From assembly GCF_003478035.1 (NCBI RefSeq), contig NZ_QUEP01000003.1:62001-126000 (forward strand): a stretch of 64,000 nucleotides of DNA, written 5' to 3'. The DNA comes from Clostridium sp. OF03-18AA. GTDB taxonomy: Bacteria > Bacillota > Clostridia > Lachnospirales > Lachnospiraceae. The notes beneath the pieces are model-generated. The model was not told where the DNA came from. It searched no databases and worked only from the letters and a program-made list of their open reading frames with translations. The position numbers were made by a program, and so were the translations under genes. How positions within the stretch are numbered: the first letter of the stretch is position 1; every line of letters begins with the position of its first letter. Of the stretch, positions 39,485 to 47,312 are shown piece after piece.

Positions 39485-40171
39485 TGATACCTCCCGACCA
39501 TCTGTTTTTCCATCTCATTTTTCATTGATCTGCCGTCTTAAAAAGAACGAATGAAATCCTCAAAATCCGCCGATATTGTGTAATATGGAATGTTCCATCC
39601 AGAAACTTTCTGCCTGCGGAGGAGGCAAACCATCCTCTTCTTTCTATAAATATATGCGCATGATCGTTTTCCTTTCCTCTCCCACCAGAAAATGCACATG
39701 ACACCTCAAAACAGACAGAACCCCTGAAACAGCGATATTGGGGATCGTCTGCCTCAGGGGTTCTGCGCTCAATATGTATCATCTTTTCCCTTATGGGGAT
39801 CACGGCCGGAAATGCGGATTTTTTCGCTGTGGCGAGGCAGCGGGCCCTTCGGCCTTCCATTTCTCCTGCGGGCATCCATTCCGCAGAAAAACCGGTCTTT
39901 ATCACATCCACCACGATGTGAATCTATCAAAGTGGGGGAATCTGCAAATTCAACCAGACAACTTTACAGCTTCCAAAAGCCGGACGTCGTTGTCCAAGTG
40001 GGTGGGCTCGGGATCCCTGTGAGTGGATCCCGGGTCCGGAAAAGGATGGGTACAATAACTAAAAATTAGTTTGTTTATCTTTCTTTTTGTTTTTGTGTTT
40101 TTATTATAGGCCATACTTCATAGAATGTCAATCATTATTTCAAACTTTTTGTGTGAAAAAATGTTATATAA
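39485..40171. other. Long gene-poor intergenic region with hairpins
   Basis: About 690 bases without a convincing gene. A strong hairpin CAGAACCCCTGA / TCAGGGGTTCTG lies at 39716-39765, followed on the minus strand by TCTGTTTTGAG, and may be a terminator. A second hairpin CGGGATCC / GGATCCCG is at 40009-40032, and AACTAAAAATTAGTT at about 40057-40071 is palindromic. Open frames here lack ribosome sites and recognisable domains. It may be a decayed gene region. Confidence 0.5.
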
Positions 40172-40200
40172 TTGACAAACAGTTTGTTATATGGTATTCT
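40172..40200 (+). promoter_or_regulatory. Promoter of the YheO/DauR-like regulator
   Basis: TTGACA, 17-base spacer, TATTCT. The spacer contains the palindrome ACAAAC-A-GTTTGT (40175-40187), a plausible self-regulatory operator. A CAGAGG/CCTCTG hairpin follows at 40219-40238 in the leader. Confidence 0.7.
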
Positions 40201-40326
40201 GAGATCAGTTAAGAGTTTCAGAGGTTTGTTCGCCTCTGCTTTGTTAATATTTTCACGTAATATTCCGGCAGTGTATTTCGGGGGGAATGCCTGATCCGGT
40301 ATCTGTCTCCATGGAGGTACACATTT

Positions 40327-41010
40327 ATGGAAATTTCCCAGTATCTTGATTTCGACTTTCTGATCCGTTTTCTCGAAGGGCTCCAGAAATTTCTCGGTGA
40401 AAACAGCGAGATCCTGATCCACGACTACCGGAAAGGTTACGATCACACGATCGTCTATGCCCTGAATGCCACGCTCAGCGGACGCGATGTCGGCGGTTCT
40501 CCGAAAGGGGGAATGATCACGCAGTTCGGAAAAGATATCGAACCTCTGAAGGACAGTCTCCAGACTTTCTCAAACGGTCAGAAAGATCAGTTTTACAAAT
40601 CCTTCACGACCCTGATCCCGGATGAGAACGGCAAGATCATCGGAGCTGTCTGCGTAAATCTCGATGTCTCCGACTTTTTAAATGCCCAGCGTGCGCTCCA
40701 TGCGTTCGTCCAGTATCCGATGACCCACCATGCACCGATGAGCGACAAAGACGCGCTTGCGACCAAGAATGTGGACGATATCCTTCAGTATTATATGAAT
40801 CAGGCAGAACTCCTCGTCGGAAAGCCGATGGGACTCATGAACAAAGAAGAAAAGATCCGCGCCCTGGATTATCTCGACCAGAAAGGTGTCTTCAAGATCT
40901 CCAAGACGAGCGTACTCCTCTGTGAGACGCTGAAGGTTTCAAAATACACGCTTTATAATTATCTTGAGGAGGCGAGAAGCAGCCGAAATACTGCTGATGA
41001 TTCACAGTAA
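40327..41010 (+). CDS. YheO/DauR-type PAS-HTH transcriptional regulator
   Basis: A 227-residue regulator. Residues about 10-120 are a YheO-like PAS domain (ENSEILIHDYRKGYDHTIVY, then GKIIGAVCVNLDVSDF). Residues about 160-215 are the matching C-terminal helix-turn-helix (IRALDYLDQKGVFKISKTS, LKVSKYTLYNYLEEAR). The relative DauR controls D-arginine catabolism; others regulate amino-acid use genes. It has its own promoter and GGAGG ribosome site. The next gene downstream, on the opposite strand, is a broken alcohol dehydrogenase, so its present target is unclear. Confidence 0.85.
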   Translation: MEISQYLDFDFLIRFLEGLQKFLGENSEILIHDYRKGYDHTIVYALNATLSGRDVGGSPKGGMITQFGKDIEPLKDSLQTFSNGQKDQFYKSFTTLIPDENGKIIGAVCVNLDVSDFLNAQRALHAFVQYPMTHHAPMSDKDALATKNVDDILQYYMNQAELLVGKPMGLMNKEEKIRALDYLDQKGVFKISKTSVLLCETLKVSKYTLYNYLEEARSSRNTADDSQ

Positions 41011-41044
41011 TTATTTCAGATTCTATCTGCATTTTAAGATAGCA

Positions 41045-41095
41045 GGGTCAAAAGTCGGAAATCCGATGCAAGCTTACCTGCAAGAGCTTATTTTC
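41045..41095. repeat. Truncated GGGTCAAAAG element
   Basis: About 50 bases matching the left end of the inverted-repeat element at 58182-58371 (GGGTCAAAAG..TCGGAAATC..GATGCAAGCTT). It stops abruptly where the alcohol dehydrogenase remnant begins, so it marks a rearrangement junction. Confidence 0.7.
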
Positions 41096-41785
41096 CGTAA
41101 TCTCGCCCATGGCCTTTGCGATGTCGCGGAAGCGGTTCGCATTGCCGATCAGGTTGAACCCTTCCACATGCGGGAGAAGGATCGCGTTGCAGACACCGTG
41201 CGGGAGATTGTACATACCGCCGAGCTGATGTGCCATCGCATGGACATATCCGAGGGATGCGTTATTGAATGCGATACCTGCGAGATACTGTCCGTAAGCC
41301 ATCTTGTCGCGGGCCTTCATGTAAACTCCGTTTGCAACTGCCTTCGGGAGATACTGGGTGATCATCGTGATCGACATCAGTGCTGCCGCATCGGTCAGCG
41401 GGTTTGCATTTGTGGAGACATACGCCTCGATCGCATGGGTCAGGGCGTCCATTCCGGTTGCTGCTGTCAGGGCCGGCGGCATTCCGACCATAAGGTTCGG
41501 GTCGTTGATCGCGATCTGCGGAGTCACGCGCCAGTCAACGATCGCCATCTTTACATGCCGGCTTGTATCGGTGATGATACAGAAACGGGTGATCTCAGAA
41601 GCAGTTCCGGCTGTTGTGTTGACTGCGATCATCGGGCATAACGGATTGCTGGAGCGGTCGACACCTTCGTAGTCTCTGATGTTTCCTCCGTTTGAGGCAA
41701 CCAGGGCGATCGCCTTCGCACAGTCGTGGGAGGAACCGCCGCCGAGGGAGATGATGGAATCACATCCGTTCTCCCGGAAGACATA
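41091..41785 (-). pseudogene. Iron-containing alcohol dehydrogenase, truncated at both ends
   Basis: About 230 codons of a normally 380-390 residue group III (Fe) alcohol dehydrogenase. The frame enters at [20 protein letters not shown] (NAD-binding GGGS) and continues through [25 protein letters not shown] and the metal-site histidines in [11 protein letters not shown] and [14 protein letters not shown]. It then breaks at AMGEI, after which the sequence is repeat DNA. The first about 90 residues and the last about 70 are missing and no start codon with a ribosome site is seen. The enzyme cannot be functional. The 3' break coincides with a truncated repeat element. Confidence 0.85.
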
Positions 41786-41815
41786 TCACAGTCACATCTT
41801 TCTCTTGCTTCTGTC

Positions 41816-42238
41816 TTACTCTCCCATACAATAAAACGTAAACTCTCCCTCTGCCAGCACCTTCCCGGTTTCCGACTCCATCACCTGGGATTTTGTGAAG
41901 CAGACGGTTTTTCCTCGCTTCGTGATCTTTGCGACTCCGCGGAGCTTCTTCGCGCTGCTGCCGCGGAGGAACCGGAACGAACTGTCCAGTGTCACGTATT
42001 TTCTTCCGTCATTCCTCGTCACAAGTCCTGCTGCGATCTCCGCCATCACAAACATCAGTCCGCCGTGGACTGTCTGCATGGCATTTAAGGAATCCTCCGT
42101 AACCTCCGCACACACTTCGGCTGCGTCCTCGGACAAAGCGACTGCGCGGATGTTGTTGTGGATCATGAATGGATTGGTGCGGTTTACGCGCTCCATCTGT
42201 TCTACGAATGTTTCTTTTGGCTGTTTTTCTGTATCCAT
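41816..42238 (-). CDS. PaaI-family hotdog thioesterase, second copy
   Basis: A 140-residue hotdog thioesterase with the signature MQTVHGGLMFVMAEIAAGLV and the strand GVAKITKRGKTVCFTKSQV. It is a diverged paralogue of the protein at 13172-13582; both share the NPFM segment and overall layout. The start at 42238 (MDTEKQPKE) has AGGAGG seven bases upstream, so an 18-codon in-frame extension is rejected. It is 54 bases after the LURP-like gene and may be its operon partner. The acyl-CoA substrate is unknown. Confidence 0.85.
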   Translation of the reverse strand: MDTEKQPKETFVEQMERVNRTNPFMIHNNIRAVALSEDAAEVCAEVTEDSLNAMQTVHGGLMFVMAEIAAGLVTRNDGRKYVTLDSSFRFLRGSSAKKLRGVAKITKRGKTVCFTKSQVMESETGKVLAEGEFTFYCMGE

Positions 42239-42292
42239 CTTATTCCTCCTGCTGCTCTCTTCGTATTTTTGTGCTGAATGACATGATCTCAT

Positions 42293-42760
42293 CTATTTCG
42301 TACAGTTCGCCGCATCGATCGCGATCGCCAGCATGAGCGCCATGACCTCATCCTTCGGATCCACGATGTCGATCACATAGGTATCGCCCCATTGAAACGG
42401 CTTTTTTGAAATATGGACCGCCACACAGCACGCCTCATAGACATCATATTCCCACGCCAGAAAGTCTCCCTCACACCGCCATCCGTTGTAATCCAACTCA
42501 TAGCGCGGCTTGAAAAAGGAAAATTCTTTCTGAACACTTCCGGCCTCTTTTCCTCCGATTTCGATATCAAAACACGGCAAAACCGCAAACAGCCGCTGTT
42601 TCACCATGCCGACTTCCTTTCCACTCTTATCATACACGTGGATCTGATGCCCCAGCGCAAAAAATTCCGCTTTTACGAAATACTTTGGGTTCTCATGTTC
42701 ATCATAGACGTCATAGGTATCGGTCCATGAGAAAACTCTTTGTTTGATCAGTAACTGCAT
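42293..42760 (-). CDS. LURP-one-related / YxjI-like protein
   Basis: A 155-residue beta-barrel protein of the LURP-one-related (YxjI, tubby-like) family. It starts with MQLLIKQRVFSWTDTYDVYD and has the typical alternation of short strands (YFVKAEFFALGHQIHVYD, FFKPRYELDYNGWRCEGDF). The bacterial members have no settled function; roles in membrane or phospholipid binding are only suggested by the fold. The start at 42760 has AAAGGAGG upstream. It begins 17 bases after the dihydrouridine synthase gene, so the two are probably co-transcribed. Confidence 0.8.
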   Translation of the reverse strand: MQLLIKQRVFSWTDTYDVYDEHENPKYFVKAEFFALGHQIHVYDKSGKEVGMVKQRLFAVLPCFDIEIGGKEAGSVQKEFSFFKPRYELDYNGWRCEGDFLAWEYDVYEACCVAVHISKKPFQWGDTYVIDIVDPKDEVMALMLAIAIDAANCTK

Positions 42761-42777
42761 AGTGGCCTCCTTTCCGA

Positions 42778-43818
42778 CTATCTGTTTGCATCCCATCTTG
42801 CAAACACTTCCTCCACCGCCGCCAGATATTCCGGCACATGCTGCGATTTACGGATCTTTTTGGCGAGTTTTTCGCTGTCCGGCACTTCTGCCAGCATGTA
42901 GCTCCAGAGATCTTTCATCCGGAACAGAAGATTCCGGTCGCCGGACATGGTCTCGCGGTAGTGTTCAAAGAGGGCGTCATGGAACTCGCGGATCCTCGGC
43001 AGGATGTCCCCTTTGTTTCTATTCCCTTGAGTCTGTAACTGCCCATCTGCTTCAAAAATCCTAACTCCGTTTTCAAGACGATCCGTACAAGCTTCCGTCT
43101 CTTCCTGCAAGATCATCTCCGCCAACGCCGGATTCCGGATCAGTCCACGCCCGATCATGACCGTCCCGACTGTTGGAAACTTTTCCCGAAATTCTTTTAC
43201 CTTCTCCACGGTAAACAGATCCCCGTTATACACGACCGGATTCCTGCTCTCCTTCAAAATGTCCGCAAACACATCGAGATGCGGGGTTCCTTTATAAAAT
43301 TCCTTCTGGATCCGGGGATGGACCGTCAGTTCATGGATCGGGTAGCGGTTATAAACCTGCATGAGTTCCGGCCACTCTTCCACCTCATTCTTCCCGATCC
43401 GTGTCTTTACCGAAACGAGGAATTCACCATTCCGCACTGCAGCATCCGAAAACACCTCATCAAAAAAGCGGTCCAGATCATCCGGGTAGAGAAGAAATCC
43501 GGAACCTTTCTTCTTTGCCGTGACCGTTCCGGACGGACATCCGAGATTCAGGTTGATCTCCCGGTATCCCATCTCTGAGAGTTTCTTCGATGCAAGAAGA
43601 AAATCCCCAGCCCTGTTTGTCAGGATCTGCGGAACGATCGGTATCCCGGCATTGTTTTCCGGCAATACATCCCTCATCTCCTTCACGCTCATCCCCTGTT
43701 CCGGTCCCGGTGCCAGAAACGGGGTAAAATATTTCTCCACACCGCCAAAATATTTGTGGTGCAGGTTTCTGTATGGATAGGTTGTAATCCCCTCAAGCGG
43801 GGCAAAATAGATATGCAT
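42778..43818 (-). CDS. tRNA-dihydrouridine synthase
   Basis: A 346-residue FMN-dependent Dus-family enzyme that reduces uridine to dihydrouridine in the D-loop of tRNA. It starts YFAPLEGITTYPYRNLHHK (FMN phosphate site). The catalytic cysteine lies in INLNLGCPSGTVTAKKKGSG, and the C-terminal TIM-barrel FMN motif is GTVMIGRGLIRNP. The C-terminal helical domain carries a polar insert (about residues 240-265) not usual in this position. It heads a likely operon with the LURP-like and thioesterase genes. Confidence 0.92.
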   Translation of the reverse strand: MHIYFAPLEGITTYPYRNLHHKYFGGVEKYFTPFLAPGPEQGMSVKEMRDVLPENNAGIPIVPQILTNRAGDFLLASKKLSEMGYREINLNLGCPSGTVTAKKKGSGFLLYPDDLDRFFDEVFSDAAVRNGEFLVSVKTRIGKNEVEEWPELMQVYNRYPIHELTVHPRIQKEFYKGTPHLDVFADILKESRNPVVYNGDLFTVEKVKEFREKFPTVGTVMIGRGLIRNPALAEMILQEETEACTDRLENGVRIFEADGQLQTQGNRNKGDILPRIREFHDALFEHYRETMSGDRNLLFRMKDLWSYMLAEVPDSEKLAKKIRKSQHVPEYLAAVEEVFARWDANR

Positions 43819-44061
43819 GTCTTATGTTCCTCGTATCGTTCGTTTGATTTTTCATTATCGTACCACATTTTATTGCTACAGGCAAATTTCTCTCCTTTTC
43901 TCTGGAAAACCTGTCCCATTTCCACTATACTATAGGTACACGGAAAGATCATCTTTCCGCTACCACAGCACTTTCCTTCTGCGGACCTTTCCTGAGCAAC
44001 CTCCGCAGAACTGTTATGGCAACATGCGCTTGGCTTGAATATTTTTGGAGGTGTTTTCGTT

Positions 44062-45093
44062 ATGACAGATTTAAGTATTCATGAATTATCCCTTGGATTC
44101 GCTCACGATAAACAGATGCTGACCGATTTTCTCGCAAAGCATCATTTAAATTATGAGGATGATATCGAGGCGGCATTCGGCGTGTTCGATGCCGATGAGA
44201 ATCTGACCGGCTGCGGATGCTGTGCCGGGAATCTTTTGAAATGTTTTGCGGTCGATGAAAGTCTGCGCGGGCAGAATGCGCTCGGAAGTCTCGTCTCCCG
44301 CCTTGTGGAAAACCGCTTTGCCGCCGGTCATTACGATCTTTTTGTCATCACCCGGCCGAAAAATAAGGTACTCTTTACCTCCTGCGGATTCTATCCGTTA
44401 GCGGAGACAGAGTCCGTTCTGATGCTGGAAAACAAGAAAAATGGACTCGACAATTTCTATAAAAAGTTTCTTGCCGGAACCGAAGATTCCGACAACATCG
44501 GCTGCATCGTCATGAACTGCAATCCGTTCACAAAAGGCCATCTTGCACTGATCACCTACGCGGCCAGAGCCTGCGACCTGCTCCACATCTTTGTGGTCGA
44601 GGAAAACCGCTCCCAGTTCCCGTTTGCGGACCGCCTGCGCCTTGTCCGCGAAGGAACCGACCACCTTGCGAACGTCATCGTTCATCCGTCCGGCCCATAT
44701 ATGATCTCCAATGCGACCTTCCCGACCTATTTCTTAAAGGAAGGCGAAGACGCCGCAAAGATCCAGAGTGAGCTCGATATCACCCTGTTCGCCTCCCGGA
44801 TCGCACCGCTTCTTCATATTAAAAAGCGCTTTGCAGGGGAAGAACCGTTCGATCCGGTGACGAGAAATTATAACGAAGCCATGATCCGGATCCTGCCCCG
44901 CTATGGGATCTCCTTCATAAAGATCGACCGGATCACCACCGAAGGCCCGGACGGAAAACCGGAAGTTATCAGCGCTTCCCGCGTCCGCAAGCTCCTCGCC
45001 GAGCATGGCGTAACGGATGAAGTACTTTCCCTGGTGCCGGAATGTACTGCGAAGTATCTGAAAGAAAAGTTTTCTGCTGAAAGTACACACTAA
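44062..45093 (+). CDS. citC: [Citrate lyase] ligase CitC
   Basis: A 343-residue acetate:SH-citrate lyase ligase. The N-terminal third is a GNAT-like domain (LKCFAVDESLRGQNALGSLV). The C-terminal two thirds are a cytidylyltransferase-like nucleotide-binding domain with the HxGH-type motif in MNCNPFTKGHLALI and a downstream ISASRVRKLL block equivalent to the ISxTxxR motif. The enzyme acetylates the thiol of the citrate lyase prosthetic group using acetate and ATP. GGAGG at 44047-44051 supports the start at 44062. It is followed by citXG, but no citD, citE or citF genes lie in the window. Confidence 0.92.
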   Translation: MTDLSIHELSLGFAHDKQMLTDFLAKHHLNYEDDIEAAFGVFDADENLTGCGCCAGNLLKCFAVDESLRGQNALGSLVSRLVENRFAAGHYDLFVITRPKNKVLFTSCGFYPLAETESVLMLENKKNGLDNFYKKFLAGTEDSDNIGCIVMNCNPFTKGHLALITYAARACDLLHIFVVEENRSQFPFADRLRLVREGTDHLANVIVHPSGPYMISNATFPTYFLKEGEDAAKIQSELDITLFASRIAPLLHIKKRFAGEEPFDPVTRNYNEAMIRILPRYGISFIKIDRITTEGPDGKPEVISASRVRKLLAEHGVTDEVLSLVPECTAKYLKEKFSAESTH

Positions 45094-45140
45094 GGCAGGA
45101 ATCCGTTTCAAATCGGCTGCGCAAACGGGATTTTTGCCTT
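45092..45140 (+). terminator. Hairpin after citC
   Basis: AAGGCA..ATCCGTTT / AAACGGGAT..TGCCTT stem overlapping the citC stop, with TTTTT in the 3' arm. It is followed by the 15-mer CTACTGAACAGTTAC (45147-45161), a marker of the GTTAC repeat family. It may act as an attenuator before citXG. Confidence 0.6.
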
Positions 45141-45185
45141 CAGACCTACTGAACAGTTACTTCTTTTACAACATGGGAGGTATCC

Positions 45186-46721
45186 ATGAACCTGACCGAC
45201 GTGATCACCGGCACTCCGGTGACTTCCGAAGAACTCCGCGCCGCAAGAGACCGGCGTATACTGAAAAAGTGGGAGCTGCTCTCCGCAGGAGACGGCTCCT
45301 GCCTTGTGGAATTTTCCTTAAATATTGCCGGAGCGGTGAAAGTGTTTCCTTTCGCCCGTGCCGCGTTTCGCGAGGAACTCCGGGAATTGCAGGAAAAACT
45401 CGGCCGCTTCTCCATAAAAAATACAAAGATCTGTGAAGAGCCAACCGGCGATCACGCCTTTTTTCTCCTGGATTCCCCGGAAATCCCGGTCAAACAGTTT
45501 CTCGTCTCCATCGAGGAGAGTCATCCGCTCGGCCGTCTCTTCAATCTCGATGTATGCGGACTGGACGGAGTTTCCGTAAAGCGGCAGGATCTTCATCTCC
45601 TTCCCCGCACCTGTCTGGTGTGCGGAGGGGATGCAAATACCTGCCTGGCCCAAAAACGCCATTCCATGGAACTCATCCAGTGGCAGACGGCAAAACTCTT
45701 TAACGATCATTTCAGGGACCGCTCGGCAGATCTTGCCGCCTCCGCGGCGGTCCGCGGGCTGCTCTACGAGGTCTCAACAACCCCGAAGCCGGGACTTGTA
45801 GACCGGAATAATTCCGGTTCGCATTCGGATATGGACTTTTTTACATTTCTGGACAGCAGCGCTTCCCTGATCCCATGGTTCCGGGAATTTTTCTGTCTCG
45901 GGTGGGACCATGCAGACGAGGCGGACGAACAGATCTTTGAGCGGCTCCGCTATGCCGGGCAGCGCGCGGAGACCGCCATGTTCTCCGCCACGCACGGGAT
46001 CAACACCCACAAAGGTCTTGTCTTCGCCTCTGCGATCCTCTGCGGGGCGCTGGGAAAAGTCCATGCAGGAAAGAGTCTGCCGCTTCCGGCCGAGGAGGTT
46101 CTCAGCGAATGCAGGAAGCTTGGAAGCTGTTCCCTCGGTGATCTGGCAAAACTTTTCAATCATCACAACAAGCTGTCCCACGCTTCTTCCATTGATGTGA
46201 ACTCGCAGGATAGCCGGGGTTCTATGCCGATGGACACCAAAAATCATCCCCCACAAGCTGAACCATCCGCCTTGTCGAACGGCGAGCGAATCTTCTCCGC
46301 CTACGGAATCCAGGGAGCCAGAGGAGAGGCTGCTGCTGGTTTTCCTTCCGCTGTCCGGATCGGACTTCCGGCACTCAAAAAATGGCTTGCCGCCTGTTTT
46401 TCCTTAAACGATGCGGCCGCCATGGCACTCCTCACCCTGATCTCGGAGGTCGATGACACCAACATGGTGCACCGCGGCGGTCCGGAGCTCGCAAAAAAAA
46501 GCAAAGAGCAGGCAAAACACCTGCTCTCTGCTGTCACGAATGATTCATTCAAAGAAATATTGTCTTCACTGGACGAACAGTACATCGCCATGCACTTAAG
46601 TCCCGGCGGATGTGCTGATCTCCTGGCCGTCAGCCTGATGTTCCATTTTCTGGAAACATGCGGGATGATCAGCCCTGTTATTTCATCGTCACTTCCACAC
46701 CGTCGTCCTCCGTCCATGTGA
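45186..46721 (+). CDS. citXG: CitX-CitG fusion for citrate lyase prosthetic group
   Basis: A 511-residue bifunctional protein. Residues about 1-165 are CitX (apo-citrate lyase phosphoribosyl-dephospho-CoA transferase), with GRLFNLDVCGLDG and LPRTCLVCGGDANTC. Residues about 185-500 are CitG (triphosphoribosyl-dephospho-CoA synthase), with STTPKPGLVDRNNSGSHSDM, ATHGINTHKG, GARGEAAAGFP and DTNMVHRGG. Together they make and attach the citrate lyase cofactor. CitG carries a polar insert of about 30 residues before SNGERIFSAYGI. The C-terminal 14 codons overlap the convergent prepilin gene by 44 bases. A GGGAGG ribosome site precedes the ATG. Confidence 0.92.
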   Translation: MNLTDVITGTPVTSEELRAARDRRILKKWELLSAGDGSCLVEFSLNIAGAVKVFPFARAAFREELRELQEKLGRFSIKNTKICEEPTGDHAFFLLDSPEIPVKQFLVSIEESHPLGRLFNLDVCGLDGVSVKRQDLHLLPRTCLVCGGDANTCLAQKRHSMELIQWQTAKLFNDHFRDRSADLAASAAVRGLLYEVSTTPKPGLVDRNNSGSHSDMDFFTFLDSSASLIPWFREFFCLGWDHADEADEQIFERLRYAGQRAETAMFSATHGINTHKGLVFASAILCGALGKVHAGKSLPLPAEEVLSECRKLGSCSLGDLAKLFNHHNKLSHASSIDVNSQDSRGSMPMDTKNHPPQAEPSALSNGERIFSAYGIQGARGEAAAGFPSAVRIGLPALKKWLAACFSLNDAAAMALLTLISEVDDTNMVHRGGPELAKKSKEQAKHLLSAVTNDSFKEILSSLDEQYIAMHLSPGGCADLLAVSLMFHFLETCGMISPVISSSLPHRRPPSM

Positions 46722-47151
46722 TCTCGTAGGTGTCCGCTGTGTAAGTGAATCCCTGGATCTCCACCGATGCAGTGTCGATCTTCTTTAAGGAAACCGTAAA
46801 ATCCGTACAGTCATCCGTGTCCTCTCCCACATATTCGTAGAGGAGACTGTCCGGATCATTCGGTTTCTTCATCAGATCTCCCGAAATCGCTGACAGGCGA
46901 TCCAGGCTGATTGTTCCGGAAAGACCGTACTCCGCCTCGCAGATCTTCAGTGCCTCCGCGATCCGGTGTCCCTTTTCATAAGCTACCGCGTTCTTCGCGC
47001 GCTCCACATATCCATTGTAGACTCCGATGCTCACAGATGCAAGGATCACCATGATGACGATGACTACCATCAGTTCCACCAGGGAATATCCGCCCTGATC
47101 TTTTTTCTTTCGTTCTCTGAAGTTTCTGAAATCCCATATTTTCTTCGTCAT
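46678..47151 (-). CDS. Stand-alone type IV prepilin-like protein
   Basis: A 157-residue prepilin/pseudopilin. A long basic leader ending KKKDQGG is followed by YSLVELMVVIVIMVILASVS, the class III N-methylation motif (processing before Tyr; Glu5 conserved). The hydrophobic helix is followed by a small globular domain with two cysteines. The start at 47151 (MTKKIWDF) is preferred over an ATG 11 codons upstream. No peptidase, ATPase or other pilin gene is nearby, so assembly genes must be elsewhere. It converges with and overlaps citXG. Confidence 0.82.
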   Translation of the reverse strand: MTKKIWDFRNFRERKKKDQGGYSLVELMVVIVIMVILASVSIGVYNGYVERAKNAVAYEKGHRIAEALKICEAEYGLSGTISLDRLSAISGDLMKKPNDPDSLLYEYVGEDTDDCTDFTVSLKKIDTASVEIQGFTYTADTYEITWTEDDGVEVTMK

Positions 47152-47312
47152 ACTCTGCCCCTGCTTTCTCTCTGCCCGGAGCAATCCGATGACGCGCCTA
47201 TTCTGTTGTCACGAAACCTGCTCTTTCATGTTCTCGCCCCGGTTGATCTTCATCGTTACAGTTTGTTTATAACATATGGTCATATCGCATTCTATTGTCC
47301 GAATTCCGTCAA

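Noticed and set aside
39522..39914. 130-codon minus-strand open frame downstream of nothing
   Set aside because: It contains a 12-base perfect hairpin, lacks a ribosome site and has no recognisable domain.
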